A DNA stretch of 64,000 nucleotides from Enterococcus sp. DIV2402 (GTDB taxonomy: Bacteria; Bacillota; Bacilli; Lactobacillales; Enterococcaceae). Of the stretch, positions 53,213 through 62,111 are shown piece after piece (position 1 is the first letter of the stretch; every line of letters starts with the position of its first letter). Below the pieces are notes generated by a model, which searched no databases, was not told the DNA's origin, and worked only from the letters and a program-made list of their open reading frames with translations. Location: contig NZ_CP147251.1 of assembly GCF_017426705.2 (NCBI RefSeq), positions 1,092,501 to 1,156,500 of the forward strand, given 5' to 3'. A program made the position numbers and the translations under genes.

Positions 53213-54484
53213 TTATTTACGAGGAAAACGAGCCAATGTTCCATTGCCAGCTAATTCTTCTTCAATGCGTAAAAATTGATTGTATTTTTCAACTCGTTCG
53301 CTACGGGCCATTGAACCAGTTTTGATTTGTCCAGCATTCATAGCAACGGCAAAGTCAGCAATAAAAGTATCACCTGTTTCGCCTGAACGATGGGAAATCA
53401 TCGTTGTATAACCATTGGCACGAGCTAGCTTAATTGCATTGATAGATTCTGATACTGTACCAATTTGATTTAATTTAATCAAAACAGAATTAGCAACACC
53501 TTTTTCAATTCCTTCTTTAAAAATCATTGGATTGGTTACAAAAATATCGTCACCTACGAGTTGAACCGTAGCTCCCATTGCATCGGTTTGTTTTTTAAAG
53601 CCATCCCAATCATGCTCAGAGAAACCATCTTCAATCGAAATAATTGCTGGATATTTTTTAACTAGCGCTTGGTAATAAGCAAGCATTTCATCAGAAGAGA
53701 GTTCTTGGCCTTCAAAATGATAGTGTTGCGTTTCAGTAGAATAAAATTCGCTAGAAGCAGGATCTAAAGCAATTGCAATTTCTTCTCCAGGGACATAACC
53801 AGCTTCTTGAATCGCGCGATATAACATCTCAATAGCAGCTTCTGTATTAGCTAATTTAGGTGCAAAGCCACCTTCATCGCCAATCGCTGTTTCAAAACCT
53901 TCTTTGGCTAAAACGCTCTTTAGTGTGTGATACGTATTAGCTACTTTTTCAACACCATCACGGAAACTCTCTCTTTTCACTGGTGTAATCATGAATTCTT
54001 GAACATCAATTCCAGAATCTGCATGCGCACCACCATTAATAACGTTAAAGAATGGTTGTGGCAATTCTAAATCAATCCCACCTAAATAGCGATACAAAGG
54101 AACGCCTTGACTAACCGCAGCAGCTCGAGCAACTGCCATTGAAACACCTAAAATTGCATTGGCACCTAGACGACTTTTATTTGGTGTTCCGTCTAAATCA
54201 ATCATTAGTTGGTCGATTTTAGCTTGGTCAAAAGGAGATTGCCCTTTTAATGCTTGATGAATTTCTGTTGCCACATTATTGACTGCGCGACTGACACCTT
54301 TTCCTTGTAGGCGTTCGCCACCATCACGTAACTCTACAGCTTCTCGGTCACCTGTAGAAGCACCACTCGGAACAGCTGCTCTACCTAAAGAGCCATCAGA
54401 AAGTAAAACATCGACTTCGACTGTAGGGTTACCTCGTGAATCAAATACTTCTCTTGCTTTGACATTTTTAATTACGATTGACAT
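53213..54484 (-). CDS. eno: Enolase (fluoride-riboswitch-controlled paralogue type)
   Basis: This 423-residue enzyme converts 2-phosphoglycerate to phosphoenolpyruvate. It has '[11 protein letters not shown]', '[17 protein letters not shown]', the catalytic Glu in 'GDEGGFAP', the Lys in '[10 protein letters not shown]' and the signature '[18 protein letters not shown]'. It is slightly shorter than usual glycolytic enolases (about 432) and diverges in '[18 protein letters not shown]'. It stands alone, not in a gap-pgk-tpi cluster. A fluoride riboswitch directly precedes it. Fluoride inhibits enolase, so induction by fluoride would restore flux. I infer it is a second enolase; the rest of the genome is not visible. 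Confidence 0.93.
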   Translation of the reverse strand: MSIVIKNVKAREVFDSRGNPTVEVDVLLSDGSLGRAAVPSGASTGDREAVELRDGGERLQGKGVSRAVNNVATEIHQALKGQSPFDQAKIDQLMIDLDGTPNKSRLGANAILGVSMAVARAAAVSQGVPLYRYLGGIDLELPQPFFNVINGGAHADSGIDVQEFMITPVKRESFRDGVEKVANTYHTLKSVLAKEGFETAIGDEGGFAPKLANTEAAIEMLYRAIQEAGYVPGEEIAIALDPASSEFYSTETQHYHFEGQELSSDEMLAYYQALVKKYPAIISIEDGFSEHDWDGFKKQTDAMGATVQLVGDDIFVTNPMIFKEGIEKGVANSVLIKLNQIGTVSESINAIKLARANGYTTMISHRSGETGDTFIADFAVAMNAGQIKTGSMARSERVEKYNQFLRIEEELAGNGTLARFPRK

Positions 54485-54507
54485 AATTTTCTCCTCCTTT
54501 TAAATGC

Positions 54508-54640
54508 AAAAAAGCCTGTTACACACAAGAGTCTACTTTAAGGCATACAAGTAACATGTATGACAAAATAAACTTTTGTATATAACAGGCGCCATCAGCC
54601 ATTATTGGCGGTTATAGGGGAGCACCATCCCTATGACCAA
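54508..54640 (-). promoter_or_regulatory. Fluoride riboswitch (crcB motif) with terminator platform
   Basis: On the minus strand the aptamer (about 54640-54587) reads GGTCATAGGGATGG, TGCTCCCCTATAACCGCC, AATAATGGCTGATGGCGCCT. These are the GGGATGG...TCCC, ACCGCC and GGCTGATGGCNCCT blocks of the crcB RNA. The 3' edge of the aptamer (GCCTGTTA, 54590-54583) also pairs with TAACAGGC (54521-54514), forming a long terminator stem followed by six T's (54513-54508). Fluoride binding should hold the aptamer and let transcription reach eno (an ON switch). Confidence 0.9.
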
Positions 54641-54669
54641 ATAGTAGCACGATTTCTGAGTATCATCAA
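54641..54669 (-). promoter_or_regulatory. Promoter of the riboswitch-eno transcript
   Basis: On the minus strand, -35 TTGATG (54664-54669), 17-bp spacer and -10 TACTAT (54641-54646). The start falls a few bases before the aptamer. Confidence 0.7.
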
Positions 54670-54688
54670 TTAAGAACACTTGGTTATA

Positions 54689-55540
54689 TCAGTATAATAA
54701 GGTGCCTACTACCAAGACGAATAAGCCTAGTATGGCTTTTTTCTTTAGCGATTCATGTAAGACGGTTACGCTAAAAAGCACGGTGACGACAATACTTAAT
54801 TTATCAATAGGAACGACAATACTAGCAGGCCCCATTTGTAACGCTTTGTAATAACATAGCCAAGATAATCCAGTCGCACATCCTGAAAGAATCAAAAATA
54901 ACCAATTGCGTTTCGTAATATTTTTAATAGTAGTTTGTTTTTTCTGATAAATGACAATCAACCAAGAAATAAGTAAAATAACGACTGTTCGAATCGCTGT
55001 TCCAAGATTCGATTCAACATTTTCTATGCCAATTTTACTTAGGATGGCTGTTAGACTAGCAAAAAAAGCTGAAAAACTAGCATATACTAACGAGCGACTG
55101 TCCGTAGTTTGTTTTGCCGTTGTTTTATGTTCAATCATACTATACGTTCCAAAACCAATCAAAAGCATAGCAAGTAGTTTAAGCAGAGAAAGGGATTCTC
55201 CTAAAAAAACCATCGATAAAATCATTGTTAAGAGGACGCTGCTTTTATCAATAGGAACGACTTTATTCACATCACCAATTTGCAACGCTTTGAAATAACA
55301 TAGCCAAGAAGCGCCAGTTGCTATTCCTGATAAAATTAAAAACAACATACTTCTGTGATCGATGGCAGAAATTAATGTTTGAGAATGAACCATAAAGACA
55401 ATGCTCCACGAGAGTATGGCCACTACACAAGTTCGAAGCGCAGTTGCTAGATTCGAATCGACGTCCTCAATGCCAATTTTAGCTAAAATCGACATAACTC
55501 CAGCAAAAAAAGCTGATAAAAAAGCAAATAACACCCACAT
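54689..55540 (-). CDS. EamA/DMT family transporter with near-duplicate halves
   Basis: This 283-residue protein has ten membrane helices as two EamA domains. The halves are unusually alike: 'AKIGIEDVDSNLATALRT' and 'SKIGIENVESNLGTAIRT', 'SWLCYFKALQIG' and 'SWLCYYKALQMG', 'VVPIDKSSVLLTM' and 'VVPIDKLSIVVTV'. The substrate is unknown (metabolite or drug). The start ATG at 55540 has TGGAGGA upstream; a frame extension to 55576 lacks one. It is transcribed toward the riboswitch promoter and no terminator separates them. Confidence 0.87.
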   Translation of the reverse strand: MWVLFAFLSAFFAGVMSILAKIGIEDVDSNLATALRTCVVAILSWSIVFMVHSQTLISAIDHRSMLFLILSGIATGASWLCYFKALQIGDVNKVVPIDKSSVLLTMILSMVFLGESLSLLKLLAMLLIGFGTYSMIEHKTTAKQTTDSRSLVYASFSAFFASLTAILSKIGIENVESNLGTAIRTVVILLISWLIVIYQKKQTTIKNITKRNWLFLILSGCATGLSWLCYYKALQMGPASIVVPIDKLSIVVTVLFSVTVLHESLKKKAILGLFVLVVGTLLY

Positions 55541-55662
55541 TAACCGATTCCTCCAGTCTAAATAAACAACTATCAAATTGAATTTATTTTAGCATGCGCT
55601 TTGCTTTTTTAAAAGGAACATTCAGGGTATAGTTAAAGAGTAAATGAAGTGAGGGAAGTCGC

Positions 55663-56319
55663 ATGGAAAAATTAACAGAAGAACGGTTAAAAAAGCACAT
55701 TACCTTTCGAACGCATCAAAGTCACTTAATTGATTATTTTCAATCATCAGTATTTGTACCTCTAGTAGAAATTGATGGTGAATATCATCTTGTATTTGAA
55801 AAACGAGCAGAAACTATCCGTCAAGGTGGGGAAATTTGTTTTCCAGGAGGCAAAATTGATCCGACTGATGAATCACCTCAGCTCGCAGCAATTCGAGAAA
55901 CATGTGAAGAATTAGGTTGTCGTCCAGAAGGAATTGAAATTTTGGGTAATTTAGATACCTTAATCATGCCCACAGGAATGTTAGTCCATGCTTATGTAGG
56001 ATTATTACAGACTCCTTTAGAAGAATTAACTATTTCAGCTGATGAGGTAGAAAAAGTATTCACAGTTCCGGTAGCCTTTTTCCTAGAGAACAAACCAAAA
56101 GAATACCAGTGCCAGGTATTGGTTCATCCTTATATTGTTGATCCAAAAACAGGAGAAAAAGAAATTCTGTTGCCAGTAGAAGAATTAGGCTTACCACAAC
56201 ATTATCAAGAACCGTGGGGAGCAGGGCAACATCAACTGCTCTTTTATCAAACTGAAGAATTAATTTGGGGTTTAACAGCAAAAATTGTGGCTAATTTTGT
56301 TCATGAAATTAAACAATAA
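55663..56319 (+). CDS. Nudix hydrolase, CoA pyrophosphatase-like
   Basis: This 218-residue protein has a complete Nudix box from about residue 62 ('GGKIDPTDESPQLAAIRETC' then EELG). It is preceded by 'RQGGEICFPGG', the CoA-specific NuCoA motif, so coenzyme A or its derivatives are the probable substrate. GAGGGAAGTC precedes the ATG. It is monocistronic, divergent from the EamA gene. Confidence 0.88.
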   Translation: MEKLTEERLKKHITFRTHQSHLIDYFQSSVFVPLVEIDGEYHLVFEKRAETIRQGGEICFPGGKIDPTDESPQLAAIRETCEELGCRPEGIEILGNLDTLIMPTGMLVHAYVGLLQTPLEELTISADEVEKVFTVPVAFFLENKPKEYQCQVLVHPYIVDPKTGEKEILLPVEELGLPQHYQEPWGAGQHQLLFYQTEELIWGLTAKIVANFVHEIKQ

Positions 56320-56350
56320 ACGACTTTCTTGCAAAGGAAAGTCGTTTTTT
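56319..56350. terminator. Terminator between Nudix and MFS genes
   Basis: AACGACTTTC (56319-56328) pairs with GAAAGTCGTT (56337-56346) and a T run follows; it could serve the converging MFS gene weakly. Confidence 0.85.
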
Positions 56351-56351
56351 A

Positions 56352-57521
56352 TTAAGTATTCAAGATTTTTTTATTAAAGAGTAAATAAAAAATACCTGCC
56401 ACCATAGCTAAAATTGCCATACTAATATAAACGCCACGATACGCAATAATTGGTACAAATGCGCCTAAAATCGAAGGACCAATCCCCACTCCAAAGTCGA
56501 CAATTGCTAAGAAAGTCGAAGTTGCTAAGCCAATTCGGTGCTCAGGTGCGACTTTAATGGCAATGGTTTGTCCACTAGATAAAAACGTACCAAATCCAGC
56601 ACCAATAAAAAGCGCAGCTAACAATAACATCCAACTATTTACAGTAGTACCCATTAACAATAAACCAATCGCAAAGGCAATAAATGACGGGTACATGACA
56701 AAGTTTTCCCCTTTTGTATCTATCCAACGTCCAGCAATTGGTCGAGAAAATAAAATGGCGATGGAATAGGCAATAAAAAAGAAGCTACCAGCAGCAACCA
56801 AATTAATTTCAGCTGTATAAGAAGTTAGGAAACTAACAATGCTAGAGTAACCAATTCCTAATAACATACCAATCAATGAAATCGGTACGGCTTTTTTTTC
56901 TAAGAAATGATGAATGGAAATTTTTTGCTGTGAATTAGTTGGTACGACTTTTTTTGCTTTGGGCATATGTAAAATGAATCCACCAAACATCCCAAGCACT
57001 AATAAAATAATCGATAGCGTAATAATTGTGTTAAAAGATAGCTGACGGACTAAAAACATCCCTAACATTGGACCTGTAGCAGAAGCTAACGTGGTACTTA
57101 ATGAATAATAGCCGATACCTTCTCCGCGACGTTCTATTGGAATAATTTGTGCGGCGACAGTACTTGTTACCACTGAAGTTACACCAAAACCAATCCCATG
57201 AATAAAACGAACGACCATTAAGAGCATTAAATTGTTAAGAGGGTAATAAAAGAATGAGGAAATAAAATAAATTCCTAGACCAATAAAAAGCATTCGCTTA
57301 TAACCAATCTGTTCAATGATGCTACCTGTAATAATTCGAGCAATTAAAGCTCCAATGATAAAAATCCCCACGGCACTACCTGCTTGACTAGGTGATGCAC
57401 CTAATGATTTCATTGCAAATTCAGCAATAATAATCATTAATAAGTAATACACTAAATAAGTAATGAAATTAATAAGTGCGACTAATACGAAATCTTTTGT
57501 CCATAACTTTGATTTCCCCAA
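56352..57521 (-). CDS. Major facilitator superfamily transporter
   Basis: This 389-residue protein has twelve membrane helices. Motif A-like 'IIEQIGYKRMLFIGLG' follows helix 2 and 'SRPIAGRWIDTKGENFVMYP' is the second-half copy. It is probably a drug or metabolite efflux carrier. The start is TTG at 57521, seven bases after AGGAGG. It is divergent from a LysR regulator, which is its likely controller. Confidence 0.87.
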   Translation of the reverse strand: MGKSKLWTKDFVLVALINFITYLVYYLLMIIIAEFAMKSLGASPSQAGSAVGIFIIGALIARIITGSIIEQIGYKRMLFIGLGIYFISSFFYYPLNNLMLLMVVRFIHGIGFGVTSVVTSTVAAQIIPIERRGEGIGYYSLSTTLASATGPMLGMFLVRQLSFNTIITLSIILLVLGMFGGFILHMPKAKKVVPTNSQQKISIHHFLEKKAVPISLIGMLLGIGYSSIVSFLTSYTAEINLVAAGSFFFIAYSIAILFSRPIAGRWIDTKGENFVMYPSFIAFAIGLLLMGTTVNSWMLLLAALFIGAGFGTFLSSGQTIAIKVAPEHRIGLATSTFLAIVDFGVGIGPSILGAFVPIIAYRGVYISMAILAMVAGIFYLLFNKKILNT

Positions 57522-57599
57522 AGAAATACCTCCTAATATGTTGTGTTTTCATAAAATTTCTAAAGCTTTTTCATTATAGCATCGACTATTTATTAGTTG

Positions 57600-57623
57600 A
57601 AATATATAATAAATTATATATTT
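57600..57623. promoter_or_regulatory. Dyad between MFS and LysR genes
   Basis: AAATATATA (57600-57608) and TATATATTT (57615-57623) form a 9-bp inverted repeat with a 6-bp spacer. It is AT-rich and of the T-N11-A type bound by LysR proteins, but also overlaps possible -10 elements. Confidence 0.45.
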
Positions 57624-57649
57624 ATTACTTTTAGCTATAAGGAGAAAAT

Positions 57650-58543
57650 ATGGAATTAAGACAATTAGGGTATTTTCAAGTGGTTGCTCGCTTAGAGAAT
57701 ATGACAGCAGCAGCTGAAGAATTACATATCGCCCAACCTTCACTAAGCAAATCGATTGCCCATTTAGAAGAAGAATTAGGGGTGAAATTGTTTGATCGAG
57801 TAGGGAAACGGATTAAATTAAACGAATACGGCACCATTTTTTTAGTTTCAGTTGAACGTATCTTTCGTGAACTAGATTATAGTAAATATCAGCTCACACA
57901 TTTAATTGAAACCAAAGAAAACAGTGTGACGATTGGGGCATCTTCTTCAAAGTTTTTACAAGAGTTATTCCAAGAATTTTTTTTACAGCATCCCACAAGA
58001 CGATTTAAAATTGCACACATTACCCAGCAACAAGAATTAGAAGCGAAATTATTAGATGGAGAAGTAGATTTAGGTATTTTTTATACCCCCATTCGTCACC
58101 CTGAGATTGCTTGCCAGCCGTTATTAACGGAAGAAATTTATTTAGCGGTGCCACCGAATCATGCATTAGCCCATCGAAAAAATATTCATCTAAGTGAAGT
58201 AGCGGAAGAACCGTTTATTAGTGTGACAAGTGATTATGCATTTGGAGAAATGACGAAATTATTTTGTCGAGAAGCTGGTTTTGACCCAGATGTTGCCTTC
58301 GAAATTGAAAGTTTTGACTTTATTATTCAGCTAGTTCATGCTGGTTTTGGGGTCACGTTTGTACCGCAATCTTGGACTGAAAACAAACATCAAAAATCGT
58401 TACCACTTTTGACGATTGATTCACCCACTTGTCAGCGAACAATTTGGCTATCTTGGTTGAAAAATCGCTATCAAACACCGATTACGCAAGGCTTTAAAAA
58501 ATTTGCCACCAATTATTTCGAACAAAAAAAGAGCCAAACATAA
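57650..58543 (+). CDS. LysR family transcriptional regulator
   Basis: This 297-residue protein opens 'MELRQLGYFQVVARLENMTA' with the helix-turn-helix 'AAEELHIAQPSLSKSIAHLE' and a periplasmic-binding-protein-like effector domain from about residue 90. AAGGAG precedes the ATG. It is adjacent and divergent to the MFS gene with a 128-bp shared region containing a dyad. The effector is unknown. Confidence 0.92.
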   Translation: MELRQLGYFQVVARLENMTAAAEELHIAQPSLSKSIAHLEEELGVKLFDRVGKRIKLNEYGTIFLVSVERIFRELDYSKYQLTHLIETKENSVTIGASSSKFLQELFQEFFLQHPTRRFKIAHITQQQELEAKLLDGEVDLGIFYTPIRHPEIACQPLLTEEIYLAVPPNHALAHRKNIHLSEVAEEPFISVTSDYAFGEMTKLFCREAGFDPDVAFEIESFDFIIQLVHAGFGVTFVPQSWTENKHQKSLPLLTIDSPTCQRTIWLSWLKNRYQTPITQGFKKFATNYFEQKKSQT

Positions 58544-58561
58544 AAAATTTGGCTCTTTTTG
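58527..58561 (+). terminator. Terminator of the LysR gene
   Basis: AAAAGAGCCAAA (58527-58538) pairs with TTTGGCTCTTTT (58548-58559); the TAA stop is in the loop. Confidence 0.9.
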
Positions 58562-58586
58562 GTGTATATTGCTAAAAATGGCGTAA

Positions 58587-58712
58587 TTATTTATATAAGG
58601 GGATTTCTTGAGTGGCTTCTTCATTGAGTGGCTGCATCACGTTGTTATAAACAAAATAAGCAACTCCGAGACATAGGGAACCAGCAATAAAGATCTTTGT
58701 CATTTTTTTCAT
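58587..58712 (-). CDS. Small single-pass membrane protein (41 residues)
   Basis: This is a short frame starting ATG AAA AAA ATG at 58712, with AAGGAAG seven bases upstream. The peptide is MKKMTKIFIAGSLCLGVAYF then VYNNVMQPLNEEATQEIPLYK: a lysine-rich start, one hydrophobic helix (about 6-23) and an acidic tail. No family is recognised. The ribosome-binding site and helix make it credible, but it is too short to be certain. It lies between the LysR gene and nrdF with no partner. Confidence 0.5.
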   Translation of the reverse strand: MKKMTKIFIAGSLCLGVAYFVYNNVMQPLNEEATQEIPLYK

Positions 58713-58813
58713 CAAGCGACACTTCCTTATCATTTATTCTACGAATAGTTTATCGTGAATAAAAAAAGTCAACCATCGAAAGAAGTGAATCTAAACGAAC
58801 AAAATTGTTAGAT

Positions 58814-58845
58814 AAAAAAACACTGAAGTCAAACGACCTCAGTGT
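58814..58845 (-). terminator. Terminator of nrdF
   Basis: ACACTGAGG pairs with CTTCAGTGT (one G-U) on the minus strand, followed by seven T's. Confidence 0.85.
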
Positions 58846-58854
58846 CTAAAATAA

Positions 58855-59820
58855 TTAATCCATTCCGATTAAATAATCATCGTCTTGCATAGCTTCAACT
58901 GTTCCTAATAGATAACCATTTCCTACTTGTGAGAAGAAGTCATGGTTACTTGTCCCTGTAGAAATACCATTCATGACAATTGGATTGACATCATTTGCTG
59001 TATCAGGGAAGAGAGGGTCTTGTCCTAAATTCATCAAAGCTTTATTGGCATTGTAGCGTAAGAAAGTTTTTACTTCATCTGCCCAACCAATTTCAGCATA
59101 TAATTGATCGGTATATCTTTCTTCGTTTTCATATAATTCGAAGAGCAGTTCATACATCCAATCTTTTAATGTTTGTTGTTGGTCTTCAGGCAATTGGTTA
59201 AAGCCTAATTGGAATTTGTAACCAATATATGTTCCATGAACAGATTCATCACGGATAATTAATTTAATGATTTCTGCCACATTGGGAAGTTTGTTATTTC
59301 CTAGATAATAAAGCGGTGTGTAAAAACCAGAATAGAATAAGAAAGTCTCTAGATAAACACTTGCCACTTTTTTCTCTAAAGCAGTCCCATTTTTATAGAT
59401 TTCATTGATTTTTTCTGCTTTTTTTTGTAAAAATTCGTTGGTATTTGTCCATTCAAAAATTTCTTCAATTTCTTTTTTGGTATTTAAAGTACTGAAAATT
59501 GATGAATAGCTTTTCGCATGAACAGATTCCATAAATTGAATATTATTTAAAACTGCTTCTTCATGAGTTGTACGGACATCTTTTTTTAATTGATCCATGC
59601 CACTTTCCGATTGGATGGTATCTAATAAAGTTAAACCACCGAAAACATGTCCAACCATTTCTTTTTCTTGATCGGAAAGACTACGCCAGTCGTCTAAATC
59701 ATTAGATAGAGGAATACGTGTGTCTAACCAGAATTGCTCGGTTAATTTTTCCCAAGTGGACTTATCGATAACATCTTCGATTTCATTCCAGTTAATTGCT
59801 TTATAATAAGTGTTTGCCAT
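58855..59820 (-). CDS. nrdF: Class Ib ribonucleotide reductase beta subunit
   Basis: This 321-residue di-metal (Mn/Fe) tyrosyl-radical subunit makes deoxyribonucleotides with NrdE. Metal ligands are in 'ESVHAKSYSSIF' and 'IIRDESVHGTYIGYK'. The C-terminal tail that docks into NrdE is present ('DDDYLIGMD'). Spacing to nrdE is 20 bp with AGGAGG upstream. It is the last gene of the nrdHEF operon. Confidence 0.97.
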   Translation of the reverse strand: MANTYYKAINWNEIEDVIDKSTWEKLTEQFWLDTRIPLSNDLDDWRSLSDQEKEMVGHVFGGLTLLDTIQSESGMDQLKKDVRTTHEEAVLNNIQFMESVHAKSYSSIFSTLNTKKEIEEIFEWTNTNEFLQKKAEKINEIYKNGTALEKKVASVYLETFLFYSGFYTPLYYLGNNKLPNVAEIIKLIIRDESVHGTYIGYKFQLGFNQLPEDQQQTLKDWMYELLFELYENEERYTDQLYAEIGWADEVKTFLRYNANKALMNLGQDPLFPDTANDVNPIVMNGISTGTSNHDFFSQVGNGYLLGTVEAMQDDDYLIGMD

Positions 59821-59840
59821 GAAAAGGCCTCCTCTTTGAA

Positions 59841-62000
59841 CTAGATTGAACAGCTTTCACATTGATTGCTGCCGATTTCTTCTGCATCGTCAGTAAATGT
59901 ACGAATATAATAAATAGATTTAATCCCTTTATGGAAAGCATAATGACGTAAAATATTTAAGTCACGAGTTGTTTGTTTACTTGTGTCTTTCCATTCGTAC
60001 AAACCTTCAGGAATTTCAGAACGCATGAATAAAGTTAAGCTCATGCCTTGATCGATGTGTTTTTGTGCTGTTGCGTAGATATCAATAACTTTACGCATAT
60101 CCATGTCATAAGCTGATTTGTAATAGCTAATTGTATCATTTGATAAGTGCGCAGCAGGATAATAGATTTTCCCAATTTTCTTCTCTTGACGTTCTTCAAT
60201 TAAACGAGTGATTGGATGTAAGCTAGCACTTGTATCGTTAATGTAAGAAATAGAGCCGTTTGGTGCTACTGCTAAACGATTTTGATGATAAAGACCATCT
60301 TTTTTAACCGCATCAGCTAAAGCTTGCCAATCTGCACTAGTTGGAATTTGAATTCCTTCAAAAAGGGCGGCAATTTTTTCTGATTTTGGTTGATAATCCG
60401 CTTGAATGTAGCTTTCGAAATAACGACCATTTGCATAATCTGATTTTTCAAAGTTATGGAAGACTTCACCACGTTCTTTGGCAATGACATTACTTTCCAT
60501 TAATGTCCAGTAATTTAATAGCATGAAATAAATATCTGTAAATGCAATTGATTCTGGAGAACCATATTCCATTTGATTTTTAGCGAAATAAGTGTGTAGT
60601 CCCATCGCACCTAAACCAATTGTATGATTTAAACGATTTCCATTTTGAATAGAAGGGACAACGTCGATATCAGATGCATCTGTTACATAAGTTAATGCAC
60701 GTGTCATTGTACGAACCGATTTACCAAAATCAGGGCTCTCCATTAAGTTAACGATATTTGATGAACCTAAGTTACAGCTAATATCTGTACCTAGTTCTTC
60801 ATATTCTTGTTTCCCATTTAGGACAGAAGGCTCTTGGACTTGTAAAATTTCAGAACATAAATTACTCATGACGATTTTACCGTATACGGGATTTGCACGG
60901 TTTGCAGTATCTGTATTGATGATATAAGGATAACCAGATTCTTGTTGCAATTTAGAGATTTCATTTTCTAAATCGCGTGCACGTATTTTTGTTTTACGGA
61001 TACGTGGATTAGCAACTAAATTATCGTATTCTTCTGTAATATCAACATAAGAGAAAGGGACACCGTATTCTTTTTCAACGCTATATGGACTGAATAAGTA
61101 CATATCTTCATTTTTACGTGTTAATTCATAAAACTTATCGGGAACAAGGACGCCTAATGATAATGTTTTTACACGAATTTTCTCATCTGCATTTTCTTTT
61201 TTAGCAGATAAAAAGCTAATAATATCTGGATGGAAAACATTTAAATAAACAACCCCAGCACCTTGACGTTGACCTAATTGATTTGAATAACTAAAACTAT
61301 CTTCAAATAATTTCATAACGGGCATAACGCCGCTTGCAGCACCTTCATAACCTTTAATAGGAGCACTTGCTTCACGTAAGTTAGATAAAGTAATCCCTAC
61401 ACCGCCGCCAATACGAGATAATTGCAACGCAGAGTTAATTCCACGACCAATAGAATTCATATCATCTGTTAACTGAATTAAGAAACAAGAAACAAGTTCA
61501 CCGCGACGCTTTCTTCCAGCATTTAAGAAAGAAGGCGTTGCTGGTTGGTAACGTTGATGAATCATTTCGTCCGCTAAAGAAAGGGCTAATTCTTCATTGC
61601 CATCTGCAAAGTACAACGCATTAAACGCAACACGGTCTTCATAACTTTCTAGGTATTCCGTACCATCATTGGTTTTTAAAGCATATTGTGAGTAGAATTT
61701 ATAGGCAGCCATAAATGACTTGAAATGAAATTCTTGGTCATCTAAAAAGGCGTATAATTTTTCGATGAAATCAGGCGTATACTTATTTATAAACGCTTCT
61801 TCCAAATAATCATTAGCAATCAGATACTCAATTTTCTCTGTGACTGAAGCAAACTTTTTGGTATTTGGTTCGACATTTTCTTTGAAGAAGGCTACGAGAG
61901 CTTCTTGATCTTTGTGTAATGGAATCTGTCCATTAACTGGACGGTTGATTTCATTATTTAACTTGAAGTAAGTGACGTCTTTTAACGTTTTTAAACTCAT
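59841..62000 (-). CDS. nrdE: Class Ib ribonucleotide reductase alpha subunit
   Basis: This 719-residue catalytic subunit has the active-site cysteines in 'GELVSCFLIQLTDD' and 'MSNLCSEILQV', 'NLGSSNIVNL' and the loop 'APNGSISYINDTSAS'. The C-terminal redox pair is in 'NQCESCSI', which is re-reduced by NrdH. There is no N-terminal ATP-cone, as is usual for class Ib. It is 111 bp downstream of nrdH with a hairpin between them. No nrdI (flavodoxin needed for the Mn cofactor) is present next to it. Confidence 0.97.
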   Translation of the reverse strand: MSLKTLKDVTYFKLNNEINRPVNGQIPLHKDQEALVAFFKENVEPNTKKFASVTEKIEYLIANDYLEEAFINKYTPDFIEKLYAFLDDQEFHFKSFMAAYKFYSQYALKTNDGTEYLESYEDRVAFNALYFADGNEELALSLADEMIHQRYQPATPSFLNAGRKRRGELVSCFLIQLTDDMNSIGRGINSALQLSRIGGGVGITLSNLREASAPIKGYEGAASGVMPVMKLFEDSFSYSNQLGQRQGAGVVYLNVFHPDIISFLSAKKENADEKIRVKTLSLGVLVPDKFYELTRKNEDMYLFSPYSVEKEYGVPFSYVDITEEYDNLVANPRIRKTKIRARDLENEISKLQQESGYPYIINTDTANRANPVYGKIVMSNLCSEILQVQEPSVLNGKQEYEELGTDISCNLGSSNIVNLMESPDFGKSVRTMTRALTYVTDASDIDVVPSIQNGNRLNHTIGLGAMGLHTYFAKNQMEYGSPESIAFTDIYFMLLNYWTLMESNVIAKERGEVFHNFEKSDYANGRYFESYIQADYQPKSEKIAALFEGIQIPTSADWQALADAVKKDGLYHQNRLAVAPNGSISYINDTSASLHPITRLIEERQEKKIGKIYYPAAHLSNDTISYYKSAYDMDMRKVIDIYATAQKHIDQGMSLTLFMRSEIPEGLYEWKDTSKQTTRDLNILRHYAFHKGIKSIYYIRTFTDDAEEIGSNQCESCSI

Positions 62001-62040
62001 TCATATACACAACCTTATCTCTATATTTTTAATACTTCAT

Positions 62041-62080
62041 AAAAAAATGGACTTGTTAGTCACAGGTGACGGACAAATCC
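62041..62080 (-). terminator. Hairpin with T run between nrdH and nrdE
   Basis: On the minus strand GGATTTGT...ACAAGTCC (62080-62073 with 62056-62049) with inner GTCAC/GTGAC is followed by ATTTTTTT. It looks like a partial terminator inside the operon, or an mRNA end for nrdH. Confidence 0.65.
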
Positions 62081-62111
62081 AAGGTAAATCTGATTTTCTT
62101 TGGAACGAAAA

